From Streptomyces sp. RPT161 (lineage in GTDB: Bacteria; Actinomycetota; Actinomycetes; Streptomycetales; Streptomycetaceae): a DNA stretch of 64,000 nucleotides. The notes below the pieces were generated by a model. That model saw only the letters and a list, made by a program, of their open reading frames with translations. It was not told the origin of the DNA and searched no databases. Positions 1 through 9,077 of this stretch are shown one piece after another. The translations under genes and the position numbers were made by a program. The DNA lies in the NCBI RefSeq assembly GCF_027533845.1, contig NZ_JAPZVN010000017.1:62001-126000 (forward strand), read 5' to 3'. Every line of letters starts with the position of its first letter. Positions within the stretch are counted from its first letter, which is position 1.

Positions 1-862
1 CCGCCCGTACGGCGGGGCGGTGGTCGGTACGGGCACGCCACACGGCGGACACCTGACGGGACGGTGTCGGTCGCATGGCCAGCACCCGAACCCCCGGCGG
101 CAGCACGCCACGTCCCAGCCGCGGCAGCATGGCCACGCCCAACCCAGCGGCCAGCAGGGCGATTTGGGACTCGTACTCCTCGACCTGGTACGCGATGTCC
201 GGCTGCATACCGTGCTGGCGGAAGGTGCGGGTCAGCCACTCGTGGCACATCGCCTCCGGCCCCTGGCTGATCCACCGCTCGTCCGCGAGGTCCTCGGGGG
301 TCAGCACGTCGCGCCCAGCCAGCGGATGCGCGTCGGGCAGGGCGACGTCCGCCACGTCCTCGCCGACCGGCGACACGGACAGCGACGGCGGCAGCACCAG
401 TGGGGTGTTGTGCCAGTCGTGCACCACCGCCACATCCGCCTCACCCCTCGTCACCTGCGCGATAGCGCGGTTCGGGTCTAACTCGACGAGTCGGCAGTCG
501 AGTTCGGGGTGCGCCCGGGTCAGCTCACCCACCGCTGCCGCGACGAAACCGCGGCACGCGGTGGGGAACGCCGACAGCACCAGGCGCCCGGACGGTACAC
601 CGCGCAGCGCCTCAACCCGCCCCTGGGCGCGCTCCAGAACTGCGGCGATCTCGTCGGCGGCCTCCACCAGCAGCCACGCGGCCGGGGTCAACTCCGCGCC
701 GCTTCCCTTGCGGTCGAGCAGTTCGGTACGGACCTCGCGTTCCAGCTTGGCGATCTGCTGGGAGACCGCGGAGGGGGTGTAGCCAAGGGCGCTTGCGGCA
801 CGGGCCATCGAGCCGTGCGCGGCTATGGCCTTGAGCACGCCAAGCCGACTGGGATCGAGCAT
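1..862 (-). CDS. LysR family transcriptional regulator (runs off window edge)
   Basis: The minus strand from the ATG at 862 gives MLDPSRLGVLKAIAAHGSMA, a typical LysR winged helix-turn-helix opening, followed by the recognition helix GYTPSAVSQQIAKLE and a periplasmic-binding-like effector domain that continues to base 1 without a stop. The C-terminus lies outside the window, so the gene is partial only because of the cut. It is divergent from the EamA exporter at 968, with about 105 bp between the starts. LysR proteins normally autoregulate and activate the divergent neighbour, so control of that transporter is the natural inference. The co-inducer cannot be read from sequence. Confidence 0.9.
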   Translation of the reverse strand, partial: MLDPSRLGVLKAIAAHGSMARAASALGYTPSAVSQQIAKLEREVRTELLDRKGSGAELTPAAWLLVEAADEIAAVLERAQGRVEALRGVPSGRLVLSAFPTACRGFVAAAVGELTRAHPELDCRLVELDPNRAIAQVTRGEADVAVVHDWHNTPLVLPPSLSVSPVGEDVADVALPDAHPLAGRDVLTPEDLADERWISQGPEAMCHEWLTRTFRQHGMQPDIAYQVEEYESQIALLAAGLGVAMLPRLGRGVLPPGVRVLAMRPTPSRQVSAVWRARTDHRPAVRA

Positions 863-967
863 GAAGCCATGCTAATCCCCGGCCTTAACGAATCCTCGCT
901 GGCCGCTGCCAGCCGTCACTTGCTTTCATGGTTCAAGCATGTGACGTGTGCTCAGGAAGGTCGGTGT

Positions 968-1912
968 ATGAAGCCCGCCCATGTTGCCCTCGCTGTTTTG
1001 GTGGCAGCCGTGTGGGGGGTGAACTTCGTCGTCATCGACGTGGGGTTGCGTGACTTTCCACCGCTGCTGTTCTCCGCCGTGCGTTTCACCCTGGCCGCGC
1101 TGCCCGCCGTCTTCTTCGTCGGACGGCCGAGGGTGGCCTGGCGCTGGGTGATCGCGGTCGGCGTCGCGTTGGGCATCATGAAGTTCGGCCTGCTCTTCAT
1201 CGGCATGGACTCCGGAATGCCCTCCGGCCTCGCCTCGTTGGTGCTCCAGGGCCAAGCGATCTTCACCGTCCTGTTCGCCGCGGTGCTGCTGCGGGAGCGC
1301 CCGCGCAGGGTCCAGGTGGCGGGCATGGTCCTGGCGACGGCCGGGATCGCGGTGGCCGGTACGGACTCCGGCGCGGCCGGACCGTTGGGCGCCTTCCTGC
1401 TGGTGGTCGCGGCGGCGGCCTGCTGGGGCGTCTCCAACATCGCGATGCGCAAGGCGAGTCCGCCGGACATGTTCCGCTTCATGGTGTGGGTCAGCGTCGT
1501 ACCCCCGATCCCGCTGGCACTGATCTCCATCCCCTTCGAAGGCTGGCACCGCGACGTGCAGGCCCTGCGCGACATCACCTGGGGCGGCGCGGGCGCCGCC
1601 CTCTACGTGGCCTGGGGCGCCACTCTCTTCGGCTTCGGCGTCTGGGGCTTCCTGCTGCGCACGTACGACTCCCCGACGGTGGCCCCCTTCTCCCTCCTGG
1701 TCCCGGTCTTCGGCCTCGCCGCGGCGTGGGTGTTCCAGGGCGAGGGAGTGACGCCGACGACGGCGTGTGCGGCGGCACTGGTCATCGCGGGGATCGCGCT
1801 GGGGATGGTACGGACCGGGGGCCGGCTTGCCCGGAGTCCAGCGGGTTCGGCTGAAGCCGGGTCCACGGCGGCCGTCAAAAGCGACGTCGCCCTGGTCCGT
1901 GAACAGAACTAG
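968..1912 (+). CDS. EamA/DMT-superfamily membrane transporter
   Basis: This 314-residue protein begins MKPAHVALAVLVAAVWGVNF, the usual first helix of the EamA (DMT) family, and shows about ten hydrophobic helices in two homologous halves. It most likely exports an amino acid or small metabolite across the cytoplasmic membrane. The ATG at 968 follows AGGAAGG (955-961). A longer in-frame opening back to 509 exists, but it lies antisense to the LysR gene and carries no EamA sequence. The tail after the last helix is a short polar extension. It is probably regulated by the divergent LysR protein. The substrate is unknown. Confidence 0.9.
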   Translation: MKPAHVALAVLVAAVWGVNFVVIDVGLRDFPPLLFSAVRFTLAALPAVFFVGRPRVAWRWVIAVGVALGIMKFGLLFIGMDSGMPSGLASLVLQGQAIFTVLFAAVLLRERPRRVQVAGMVLATAGIAVAGTDSGAAGPLGAFLLVVAAAACWGVSNIAMRKASPPDMFRFMVWVSVVPPIPLALISIPFEGWHRDVQALRDITWGGAGAALYVAWGATLFGFGVWGFLLRTYDSPTVAPFSLLVPVFGLAAAWVFQGEGVTPTTACAAALVIAGIALGMVRTGGRLARSPAGSAEAGSTAAVKSDVALVREQN

Positions 1913-2191
1913 CGAACTTCTCAGTTCGGGTTGAGGTCATGAGGGCGCTGCGATGAGCCCGGTCACGCCTTGATGCCTCTTGATGCCTCACACGGCCAGG
2001 CCCTTGGCGCTGCGCGCCCGCTTGGATGGTCATACCGACCTACGTGTTGCTCACCGCCGCGCCGTTCGACAGTTCCGCACCGAGTTGCGCACACCGGATC
2101 GCCGCAACCCGCGGCCCCGGGGCTGCGTCGTACGAGGAACTGGGCCGGGAATCACCGGTGTTGGAGCGATCGGGCAGGGTTGGGAAGACGC

Positions 2192-4195
2192 ATGGAAAGA
2201 ACCTTTTCATCCAGGTATGGAGTGGATTCCCCGAGGAGAAGTGCTTGCAGGGCCGCCAGCGTCCTGGCCAGTTGTGTAGCGGTGATGGCTGCTGGTGCGG
2301 TGCTTGGGGCACCGGGCACCGCACGGGCAGCGTCGACCGTCCCGGTGTCCGGCTCGGCTCCCCCCGCCGTGCACGCCGCGTCCCGTGTCGGTGCCGTGTC
2401 TGCGTCGCAGCAGTTGACCATCCAGGTGTGGCTGAAGCCGGACCTGGCGGGCGCCGCCACGTTCGCCGACGCGGTCGCCACACCGGGCAGCGCCGAGTTC
2501 CACCACTACCTGAGCCCGAACGACTACACCGCCAGGTTCGGTCCGTCCGCCGCGCACGCCACGGCGCTCGCGGCGTGGCTGACCGCCCGTGGCCTGACCC
2601 AGGTGCACGCCGACAGCGGCCGTGACTACGTCTCGGCTACCGGACCGGTGTCCACCGTGCAGTCGGCGTTCGGGGTACGTATCAACCGGTACCGGGTCAA
2701 GGGCGCGAACGGCAAGGCCACGGTGTTCCAGTCCAACGACCGCGACGTGTCGGTGCCTGCCTCGCTCGCGTCCGACGTGCTGGGCGTGACCGGGATGGGC
2801 AGCGCCCCGCCCGCTGCCTCCCGGACCGCGGCCCCGTCGGCGCGGGGCCCGCGTAAGGCGGCGGCGAAGGCACCGACTTGCTCGCAGTACTGGGCACAGC
2901 ACGTGCAGACCCTCCACCCGGCGTACCAGGGCCTGACCAAGGCGTCGCTACCGGTCTGCGGGTACTCCGCCGACCAGATCCGCGCGGCCTACGGGGCAAC
3001 GTGGACCGACACCGGAAAAGGCCAGACCGTCGCCTTGACCGAGGACGAGGCGCCGACCGCGATGTTCCAGACGCTGACGGACTACGCGAGGAGCAACCAC
3101 CTGCCGGCGCCGAAACCATCCCAGTTCCGGGAAATACAGTCGGGAACCTCCTGTGCCACTCCCTCGCACAGCGCGGCTCAGTCGACCGCCGCCGATGACG
3201 AAGCGCCCGCCGTCGACGACGAAGCGGAGATGGACTCCGAGGCCGTCTACACGATGGCTCCCAGTGCCAACCAGCTGATGGTCGTCGGAGGGGGCTGCAA
3301 CGAGGACCAGGCGCTGCTCGACGCCGCTCTTGCCGTACTGACCGGCGACGGCAGCCATCCCAGCGCCTCCATCGAGTCCAACTCGTGGCAGATCCCCCTG
3401 GGTGAGGTGCCAGCGCAGACGGTGCACGCGATCGACGTGCGGGCCGCCGCCGAAGGGGTCGGCATGTACTTCGCCTCCGGTGACACTCCCGGCCTTACGG
3501 TGACCGACTCCGACCCGTACGCGCTGGCGGTCGGCGGCACCAGTCTCGGCATCGGGGCGGCGAACAACCGGGTGTTCGAGACTGGGTGGTCGGACGACTA
3601 CGGTTCCCTGGACAACGGCAAGTGGACCGATCAGGGCGTCAGCGGCGCCGGCGGGGGCACCAGCCTTGTCTACGGGCAGCCCTTCTACCAGAAGGGTGTC
3701 GTCCCGGCGTCGATGTCACGTGTCCGCGTCGGCAAGCGGATCGCCACCAACCGGGCGGTGCCCGACATCGCCGCCGACGCAGACCCCGACACCGGCATCC
3801 TGACCGGGTACATCCAGCCGACGAGCAGCGGGAAGCCGGGACCGTACCAGACCACGCCGAACGCCGGCACCAGCCTGGCGTGCCCGCTGATCGCCGGTCT
3901 GATCGCCGACGCTCAGCAGGGCCAGAAATCGGCTTTCGGCTTCGTCAACCCGTTGATCTACCGTCTGGCCGGCACGCGTGCGTTCCACGACATCCTGCCG
4001 GTCGCCACGTCGATGCCTCCGCAGGACCGGGGCGCCTACATCCCGGCGATGACCAGCACGGGTGTCGATGTCTTCGACTCCCAGGAACACGCCTACACCC
4101 AGCAGGTGACCGCCAAGGGCTACGACACGATGACGGGCGTCGGCACACCGAACGGCGCCGCGTTCCTCGCCGGGCTGCGCCACGCCGCACGCTGA
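2192..4195 (+). CDS. Secreted sedolisin (S53 family) serine-carboxyl peptidase with prodomain
   Basis: From the ATG at 2192 (after GGGAAG) the 667-residue product opens with basic residues and a hydrophobic stretch ending GTARAAS, a Sec or Tat-like signal peptide. Next comes a pro-kumamolisin domain (about residues 50-190, with FHHYLSPNDYTARFG) and a Pro/Ala linker. The catalytic domain follows: the Glu/Asp pair lies in DEAEMDSE with the expected four-residue spacing, the oxyanion Asp in ASGDTPG, and the nucleophile in GTSLACP. It should be an acid-active, self-processing extracellular endopeptidase. An upstream in-frame extension to 1970 has no signal-peptide character and was rejected. A strong hairpin terminator follows at once. 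Confidence 0.9.
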   Translation: MERTFSSRYGVDSPRRSACRAASVLASCVAVMAAGAVLGAPGTARAASTVPVSGSAPPAVHAASRVGAVSASQQLTIQVWLKPDLAGAATFADAVATPGSAEFHHYLSPNDYTARFGPSAAHATALAAWLTARGLTQVHADSGRDYVSATGPVSTVQSAFGVRINRYRVKGANGKATVFQSNDRDVSVPASLASDVLGVTGMGSAPPAASRTAAPSARGPRKAAAKAPTCSQYWAQHVQTLHPAYQGLTKASLPVCGYSADQIRAAYGATWTDTGKGQTVALTEDEAPTAMFQTLTDYARSNHLPAPKPSQFREIQSGTSCATPSHSAAQSTAADDEAPAVDDEAEMDSEAVYTMAPSANQLMVVGGGCNEDQALLDAALAVLTGDGSHPSASIESNSWQIPLGEVPAQTVHAIDVRAAAEGVGMYFASGDTPGLTVTDSDPYALAVGGTSLGIGAANNRVFETGWSDDYGSLDNGKWTDQGVSGAGGGTSLVYGQPFYQKGVVPASMSRVRVGKRIATNRAVPDIAADADPDTGILTGYIQPTSSGKPGPYQTTPNAGTSLACPLIAGLIADAQQGQKSAFGFVNPLIYRLAGTRAFHDILPVATSMPPQDRGAYIPAMTSTGVDVFDSQEHAYTQQVTAKGYDTMTGVGTPNGAAFLAGLRHAAR

Positions 4196-4215
4196 CGGGG
4201 CCCGACACGTGAACA

Positions 4216-4252
4216 GAGATGGCGGCCCCGCCAGTGGCGGGGCCGCCATCTC
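4216..4252 (+). terminator. Intrinsic terminator of the S53 peptidase gene
   Basis: A perfect 17-bp inverted repeat (GAGATGGCGGCCCCGCC, loop AGT, then its complement) starts 20 bp after the peptidase stop codon. It is G/C-rich with no T-run, which is normal for Streptomyces terminators. Its 5' arm overlaps the first codons of a spurious upstream extension of the next reading frame. Confidence 0.85.
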
Positions 4253-4256
4253 AGCG

Positions 4257-4679
4257 ATGCCCCATTACACCGCCCTCGCCGCGCTCGGGCGCGCACCGGA
4301 CCGCTGGCACCGAGCGGTTCTGCTCATGGGCCTGTACGATCCGGCGCTGCTCGTGGCAGCCGAGCGGGCACAGCCGGGCTCCCTCGTACCCTCCCGCCTC
4401 AGCCTCGGACCGGACCAGCTGACGTCCCACTTCGCAGCTCCGGAACGCCGACCGCTGGCCTCGCTCGGCGATGTCACCTCCCCCATGCTCATCGTGCATG
4501 GCGAGGTCGATCGGCTCATCCCGGTTGAGCACGCCCGGGACCTGGCCGTCGAGGCGGAGCGACTGGGCCGGTCCGCGAGGCTGGTCACCGTGCCCGGTCT
4601 CGCGCACGACAGCAGGCACGAGGGCGAGGAGTGGGACGCGCTCTGGCCCCGGATCGCCCACTTCCTCGCCGAGGACTGA
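4257..4679 (+). pseudogene. C-terminal remnant of an alpha/beta hydrolase (prolyl-oligopeptidase-like)
   Basis: About 140 residues match only the C-terminal third of an alpha/beta hydrolase. SPMLIVHGEVDRLIPVEHA carries the catalytic Asp region and VPGLAHDSRHEGE the His region, but the nucleophile elbow G-x-S-x-G and everything before it are missing. The frame begins directly behind the terminator of the preceding gene and has no ribosome binding site, so it is best read as a truncated, probably silent fragment. A functional small protein cannot be excluded. Confidence 0.6.
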
Positions 4680-4700
4680 CGAACGCCGAAGACCTCCGTC

Positions 4701-4792
4701 GCAACCATCCCCGCATGCGCGGGGACCAGCGCCCACTGACCTGAGGTCTTTGTGGTCGGTGGGGTTCATCCCCGCGCATGCGGGGATGTGCC
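4701..4792. CRISPR. Two-repeat relic of a type I-E-like CRISPR array
   Basis: Two palindromic units with the actinobacterial type I-E repeat core lie exactly 61 bp apart (ATCCCC at 4707 and 4768), the 29 + 32 bp period of type I-E arrays. The units are ATCCCCGCATGCGCGGGGA and ATCCCCGCGCATGCGGGGAT. They differ in the central hairpin and in their flanks, so at least one is degenerate or the pair is inverted. No third repeat is found 61 bp to either side and no cas gene is in the window. Translations across it give the SAHPRMRGDEP-type peptides well known as artefacts of such repeats. Confidence 0.65.
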
Positions 4793-5020
4793 GAAGCTGG
4801 CTCCCGCGCCGTCCCGGGTGCCCGGCGCCGCGTCATCCGAGGTGCCCCGCCCTTGCATCAGCCCCCTCGGCAACACTCGTTCAGTCCCACACCCTGACTC
4901 GCGCGCCACGGCAACGCTCGCCACGTCAGCCCGGCCCTGGCGCGGTAGCCGTGCGAGTGTCCGAATCGTCCCCCACCCTGGAAGGGGAACAGGGGATGAG
5001 GCGACAGAGGGAGCGGTGCG

Positions 5021-5230
5021 ATGCGGATCGTTGTGGACCTCACGCGCTGCCAGGGCTATGCGCAGTGCGTGTTCCTCGCGCCGAAGGTGTTCCAGCTCCA
5101 CGGGGAAGAGGGATTGCTGTACAGCCCAGCCGTCCCCGACGACCAGCTGGAGCGAGTACGCGAAGCAACGGCGGCGTGCCCGGTTCAGGCCATCCTCCTC
5201 GGCGAGGAGGTGAGCCCCGATGACCGGTGA
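5021..5230 (+). CDS. [3Fe-4S]-type ferredoxin partner of the downstream P450
   Basis: The 69-residue protein MRIVVDLTRCQGYAQC... has a CX5C motif (C10, C16) and a later ACPVQAI (C55). This is the three-cysteine pattern of the small [3Fe-4S] ferredoxins that deliver electrons to actinobacterial cytochromes P450. GGGAG precedes the ATG by seven bases. The 3' end overlaps the reductase start by 11 bp, so translation is probably coupled, and the P450 follows in the same operon. Together the three genes form a self-contained electron-transfer chain in the cytosol. Confidence 0.9.
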   Translation: MRIVVDLTRCQGYAQCVFLAPKVFQLHGEEGLLYSPAVPDDQLERVREATAACPVQAILLGEEVSPDDR

Positions 5231-6593
5231 CCTTCGGGACGGCCGCATCGTCATCGTCGGCGCGTCGCTGGCCGGACTGCGGGCAGCCGAGACGCTGCGC
5301 GAGGAGGGCTTCACCGGCTCACTGACCGTGGTCGGGGACGAGCCCTATCCGCCCTACGACCGGCCGCCCCTGTCCAAGCAGGTGCTGCTCGGTCAGGTGG
5401 CCGCCGACACCACCGGTCTGCCGATGCGCCGGAACCCGGACGCCGAGTGGCGGCTGGGAGTACGCGCCAGCGGCTTGGACGGCATCGGGAAACGGGTGAT
5501 GCTGGCCGACGGCGAGTCGCTGCCGTTCGACCGGCTGCTGATCGCCACCGGGACCCGGGCGCGGCCCTGGCCCAACCCGGACGAGGCCGCCCTGGACGGG
5601 GTTTTCACCCTGCGCACCCGCGACGACGCCGCGGGCCTGGCCGAGCGGCTGGCCGCCGGGCCGCAGCGGGTGCTGGTCATCGGTGGAGGCTTCACCGGCT
5701 CGGAGATCGCCTCGGCCTGCCGGGAACGGGGCATCGAGGTCACGCTCGCCGAACGCGGCCCCGCACCCCTGGTGGGCGCGCTCGGCGGCACGCTGTCGAA
5801 GCTCGCGGCCGCCATGCATCGCAACCACGGCGTGGACCTGCGCTGCGGCGTGACCGTCACAGCCCTGCGTGGAGACAGCGGCGGCCGGTTCACCGGCGCG
5901 GAACTGTCCGACGGCAGCCGCGTGGAAGCGGACGTGTGCGTCGTGGCGCTGGGGGCGGTCCGCAACGTCGAGTGGCTGGCCGAGGCGGGACTGGCGGCGG
6001 GTCCGCGCGGCGTCACCTGCGACGCCGGATGCCGAGCCTTCGACATGTACGGGATCGTGACCGACGACGTCTTCGTGGCCGGCGACGTCTCCCGCTTCCC
6101 GCACCCACTGTTCGACTACCAACTGCTCTCCCTGGAGCACTGGGGCAACGCGGTCGCGCAGGCCGAGGTCGCGGCCCACAACATGGTCAACCGGGGGCCG
6201 CTGCGGCGCCCGCACCTCGCCCTTCCGACGTTCTGGTCGACCCAGTTCGGGCTCAACATCAAGTCGGTGGGCGTCCCCACGTTCTCCGACCATGTGGCCA
6301 TCGCCCAGGGCTCCCTGGAAGAGCGCCGCCTGGCGATGGTCTACGGCTACCGGGGCCGCGTCACCGCCGCGGTCACCGTCGACATGGCCAAGTCGCTGGA
6401 GTACTACCGACACCTGATCGAGACCGCCGCACCGTTCCCACCCGCGCCCGGCGCGGCGGACCGCCCGATGGCGGCCGAAATCCCGGTTCCCTCCGATGTG
6501 CCGGATCCGAAGGGGTTGTCCCACGGCCCCACCGTGGCGCTCACCGGTCACCTACCCGACCGCCGACTGACGGTGATTCAGCCCTCCGGATGA
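5220..6593 (+). CDS. FAD/NAD(P)H-dependent ferredoxin reductase
   Basis: The 457-residue protein has an N-terminal FAD-binding motif (IVGASLAGLRAAETL), the PPYDRPPLSKQVL segment typical of oxygenase-coupled ferredoxin reductases, and a second nucleotide-binding motif (VIGGGFTGSEIA, about residue 155) for NAD(P)H. A FAD-contacting GDV motif (FVAGDVSRFPHP) lies near residue 285. It should pass electrons from NAD(P)H to the ferredoxin whose gene it overlaps. The roughly 50-residue C-terminal tail beyond the usual fold is Pro/Ala-rich. The P450 begins 35 bp downstream. Confidence 0.93.
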   Translation: MTGDLRDGRIVIVGASLAGLRAAETLREEGFTGSLTVVGDEPYPPYDRPPLSKQVLLGQVAADTTGLPMRRNPDAEWRLGVRASGLDGIGKRVMLADGESLPFDRLLIATGTRARPWPNPDEAALDGVFTLRTRDDAAGLAERLAAGPQRVLVIGGGFTGSEIASACRERGIEVTLAERGPAPLVGALGGTLSKLAAAMHRNHGVDLRCGVTVTALRGDSGGRFTGAELSDGSRVEADVCVVALGAVRNVEWLAEAGLAAGPRGVTCDAGCRAFDMYGIVTDDVFVAGDVSRFPHPLFDYQLLSLEHWGNAVAQAEVAAHNMVNRGPLRRPHLALPTFWSTQFGLNIKSVGVPTFSDHVAIAQGSLEERRLAMVYGYRGRVTAAVTVDMAKSLEYYRHLIETAAPFPPAPGAADRPMAAEIPVPSDVPDPKGLSHGPTVALTGHLPDRRLTVIQPSG

Positions 6594-6628
6594 CCCACGT
6601 CCCGCCCCCGCACGAGGAGCCGAAACCC

Positions 6629-7834
6629 ATGTCCGCCGACACACTGCTGGAACGCATCACCGACTACGCCAACCGTGCCGATCCCTATCCGCTGTACGCG
6701 GAACTCCGCGAAGCCGGTCCCGTGGTGCGGCAGGCAGACGGCAGCTACCTGGTCGGCAGCTACCACGAGATCACCGCTTTGCTCCACAACCCGCAGATCA
6801 GTGCCGATCCCCGCAACCTCCCCGGCCCGGCCCAGAAGGCACGGAAGCCGCCGTTCCTGCGGCTCGACGATCCCGAGCACCACAGGCTGCGCACCCTGGC
6901 CATGCGGCCGTTCGGTCCGCCACACAGCCCTGGCCGCATCGACACCATGCGCGGCCAGATCACCGAACTCACCGAGGAACTGCTCGATGAGCTCCGGGAC
7001 CGCCCCCAGATCGACATCGTCGACGACTTCGCCTACCCCCTGCCCGTCACGGTCATCTGCCGACTGCTCGGCGTCCCCCGCGAGGACGAGCCGCTGTTCC
7101 GGGAATGGTCGAACGCGGTGGTCGCGTCCGCCGATGTCAGGCCCGACCTGGACACCACGGAGCAGGACGGGGCGGGCGACCAGGCGCGGATCGACATGGG
7201 CATGTACCTGTTGAACCTCGCCGAGCAACGCCGCGGCCATCCCACCGACGACATGCTCTCGGCCTTCATCAACGAACCGGACCCGGCCCTGCGGCTCACC
7301 CCCGAGGAACTCGCGGAAACCGGCGTGCTGCTGCTGATCGCCGGTCACGAGACCACGGTCAACCTGATCACCAACGGAGTACTCACCCTGCTGCGCCATC
7401 CCGACCAGCTCGACCGGCTACGCGGCGAACCTGACCTGCTACCCCGGGCGGTGGAGGAACTGCTGCGCTACGAGCCGCCCGTCCACATGCGGCAACGCAC
7501 CCCCCTCGTCGACATGGACATCGCCGGCACCACCATTGCCAAGGGCACCTCCGTCGTGCTCGCGCTGGCCTCAGGCAACCGCGACCCGAAGCGGTTCCAC
7601 GACCCCGACCGGTTCGACCCCACCCGCCAAGACAACGAGCACCTCGGGTTCGGCAGCGGCATCCACCTTTGCTACGGCGCCCCACTCGCCCGCATCGAGG
7701 CCCACGCCGCGCTCGGCGCCCTGATCCCCCGCCTCAGCACCGCACGCCTGGTCCAGGACCCGCCCCCCTACCGGCAGAACGCCATGCTCCGCGGACCCCG
7801 CCACCTGCCCATCGAGATGCGACAGTCCGCCTGA
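6629..7834 (+). CDS. Cytochrome P450 monooxygenase
   Basis: The 401-residue protein carries all P450 signatures: I-helix oxygen-activation motif AGHETT, K-helix ExxR in EELLRYEPP, and haem-thiolate loop FGSGIHLCYGAPLAR with the Cys ligand. Its length and soluble N-terminus fit bacterial class I P450s that use a ferredoxin and a ferredoxin reductase, both encoded just upstream in the same operon. The ATG at 6629 follows GAGGAG. The substrate cannot be inferred because no biosynthetic neighbours share the operon; a catabolic or tailoring hydroxylation is equally possible. Confidence 0.95.
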   Translation: MSADTLLERITDYANRADPYPLYAELREAGPVVRQADGSYLVGSYHEITALLHNPQISADPRNLPGPAQKARKPPFLRLDDPEHHRLRTLAMRPFGPPHSPGRIDTMRGQITELTEELLDELRDRPQIDIVDDFAYPLPVTVICRLLGVPREDEPLFREWSNAVVASADVRPDLDTTEQDGAGDQARIDMGMYLLNLAEQRRGHPTDDMLSAFINEPDPALRLTPEELAETGVLLLIAGHETTVNLITNGVLTLLRHPDQLDRLRGEPDLLPRAVEELLRYEPPVHMRQRTPLVDMDIAGTTIAKGTSVVLALASGNRDPKRFHDPDRFDPTRQDNEHLGFGSGIHLCYGAPLARIEAHAALGALIPRLSTARLVQDPPPYRQNAMLRGPRHLPIEMRQSA

Positions 7835-8100
7835 GACCGGTGGCCTTCCCTCGCCCGGGTAGGGCGCCAGGTCAGCCTCGACGCACCGACGGCGGCCTGA
7901 ATGACTTCGACGGCGCGTAGACCGCAATGATCGGGCCGACTTCGACGTCAGGGTCGGCCTGCCGGGTCAGCGGGCCTCACCACCGCCCACGCACGTGCCC
8001 AGGCCGCCGCCCACCCCAGCCGCAGTCGGTCAAACGTCGGGCAGCATCGTATTTCCGGTCGTGCGCGAGCCGATCACGCTCTCGCGGGTATCGCGCAAGG

Positions 8101-9030
8101 TCAGTGCCTCAGCGGCTGCTGGTGTGCGGTGTCTGCCAGTTGGCGAATCTGCGTGGCGATCTCGTGCCACACGGGCCGGGGGAGGTCGTGGCCCACGCCG
8201 GGCAGGGTTACCAGGCGGGCGCCGGGGATGCGGGCCGCCGTCGCGCGGGCGGCGTTCATCTTGATCAGCGGGTCGCCGTCCCCGTGCAACACCAGGGTGG
8301 GCGCGGTGATAGTGCTGATCGCTGGGCCATGCCACTGGGCGCCGATCTGGCGGCTTTGCGCCTCCGCGTCGTGGATTCCAGTGTCGGCGATCCTCTCGGC
8401 GGTCGCCCGCGCGGCCTGCTCGTCGAAGGGGTAGCCGGGCGAGGCGATCAGTCGGGCGAGGGCGACCCCGGCCTCGACGGTGCCCTGCGGTGTGGCCGGA
8501 AACCTCATCCGGGACAGCTTCGCCAACGTCATCGGGCGCAGATACCGCAGGGTGGCCAGGCCCTTGGCGTCGCCCGGGACGGCCGACATCGAGGTGAGGG
8601 TTCGGACGCGTTCGGGGTGGCGGATCGCGATGCGCTGGACGATGGCGCCGCCCAGGGACATCCCGAACAGGTGAGCCGATTCCCATCCGAGGTCGTCCAT
8701 GACGGCGATGGCGTCATCGGTCATGTCCTCGGCGGTGTAGGCGTCGCCGCGCTTGCCGAACAACGCGGCGAAGGGGTTGCGGGTGGAAGTGGGCGGCAGG
8801 TGGGTGGACTGGCCGCCGTCGCGCTGGTCGTAGCGGGCCACGGCGAACCCATGCTCCGCGAGCACGTGGCACAGGCCGTCCGGAATCCACTGGCGCGCGG
8901 CGCCCAGTCCGACGACCAGCAGCAGGGGTTCCCCGTCGCCAGCCGTGGCCAGTTGGTCGTAGGCCAGCCGCACCTTGCCGTTCTCGGCCCAGCGGACGGG
9001 AGTCCAAGCCGGTGACGAGGACACACTCAT
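8101..9030 (-). CDS. Alpha/beta hydrolase
   Basis: This 309-residue protein has the full catalytic triad: nucleophile elbow FGMSLGGAIVQ, acid in LHGDGDPLIK and His in PGVGHDLPRP, with the RYDQRDGGQST segment before it. The start at 9030 is set by AGGAGGC seven bases upstream; an ATG further up (9063) lies inside the shared operator and was rejected. It is divergent from a TetR gene, and the palindrome at 9038-9070 overlaps its ribosome binding site, so direct repression is expected. The substrate is unknown; esterase, lactonase or dehalogenase activity would all fit. Confidence 0.9.
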   Translation of the reverse strand: MSVSSSPAWTPVRWAENGKVRLAYDQLATAGDGEPLLLVVGLGAARQWIPDGLCHVLAEHGFAVARYDQRDGGQSTHLPPTSTRNPFAALFGKRGDAYTAEDMTDDAIAVMDDLGWESAHLFGMSLGGAIVQRIAIRHPERVRTLTSMSAVPGDAKGLATLRYLRPMTLAKLSRMRFPATPQGTVEAGVALARLIASPGYPFDEQAARATAERIADTGIHDAEAQSRQIGAQWHGPAISTITAPTLVLHGDGDPLIKMNAARATAARIPGARLVTLPGVGHDLPRPVWHEIATQIRQLADTAHQQPLRH

Positions 9031-9037
9031 GACGCCT

Positions 9038-9070
9038 CCTAATACTGCGATCAGCGTTCGCACTATTAGG
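9038..9070. promoter_or_regulatory. Palindromic operator between hydrolase and TetR genes
   Basis: CCTAATACTGCGA (9038-9050) faces TCGCACTATTAGG (9058-9070), a 13-bp inverted repeat with one mismatch and a 7-bp centre. It lies between the two divergent start codons and touches the hydrolase Shine-Dalgarno sequence. This is the position and form expected of the binding site of the adjacent TetR protein, controlling both genes. Confidence 0.7.
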
Positions 9071-9077
9071 ATAGGGG

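Noticed and set aside
4585-4836. Minus-strand frame containing SAHPRMRGDEP as a possible small protein
   Set aside because: This peptide type is a well-known artefact of translating actinobacterial CRISPR repeats, and the 61-bp repeat spacing explains the sequence.
5447-6628. Upstream in-frame extension of the P450 reading frame through the reductase gene
   Set aside because: The extension is Arg/Gly-rich out-of-frame reading of the reductase; the P450 sequence starts at 6629 with its own ribosome binding site.
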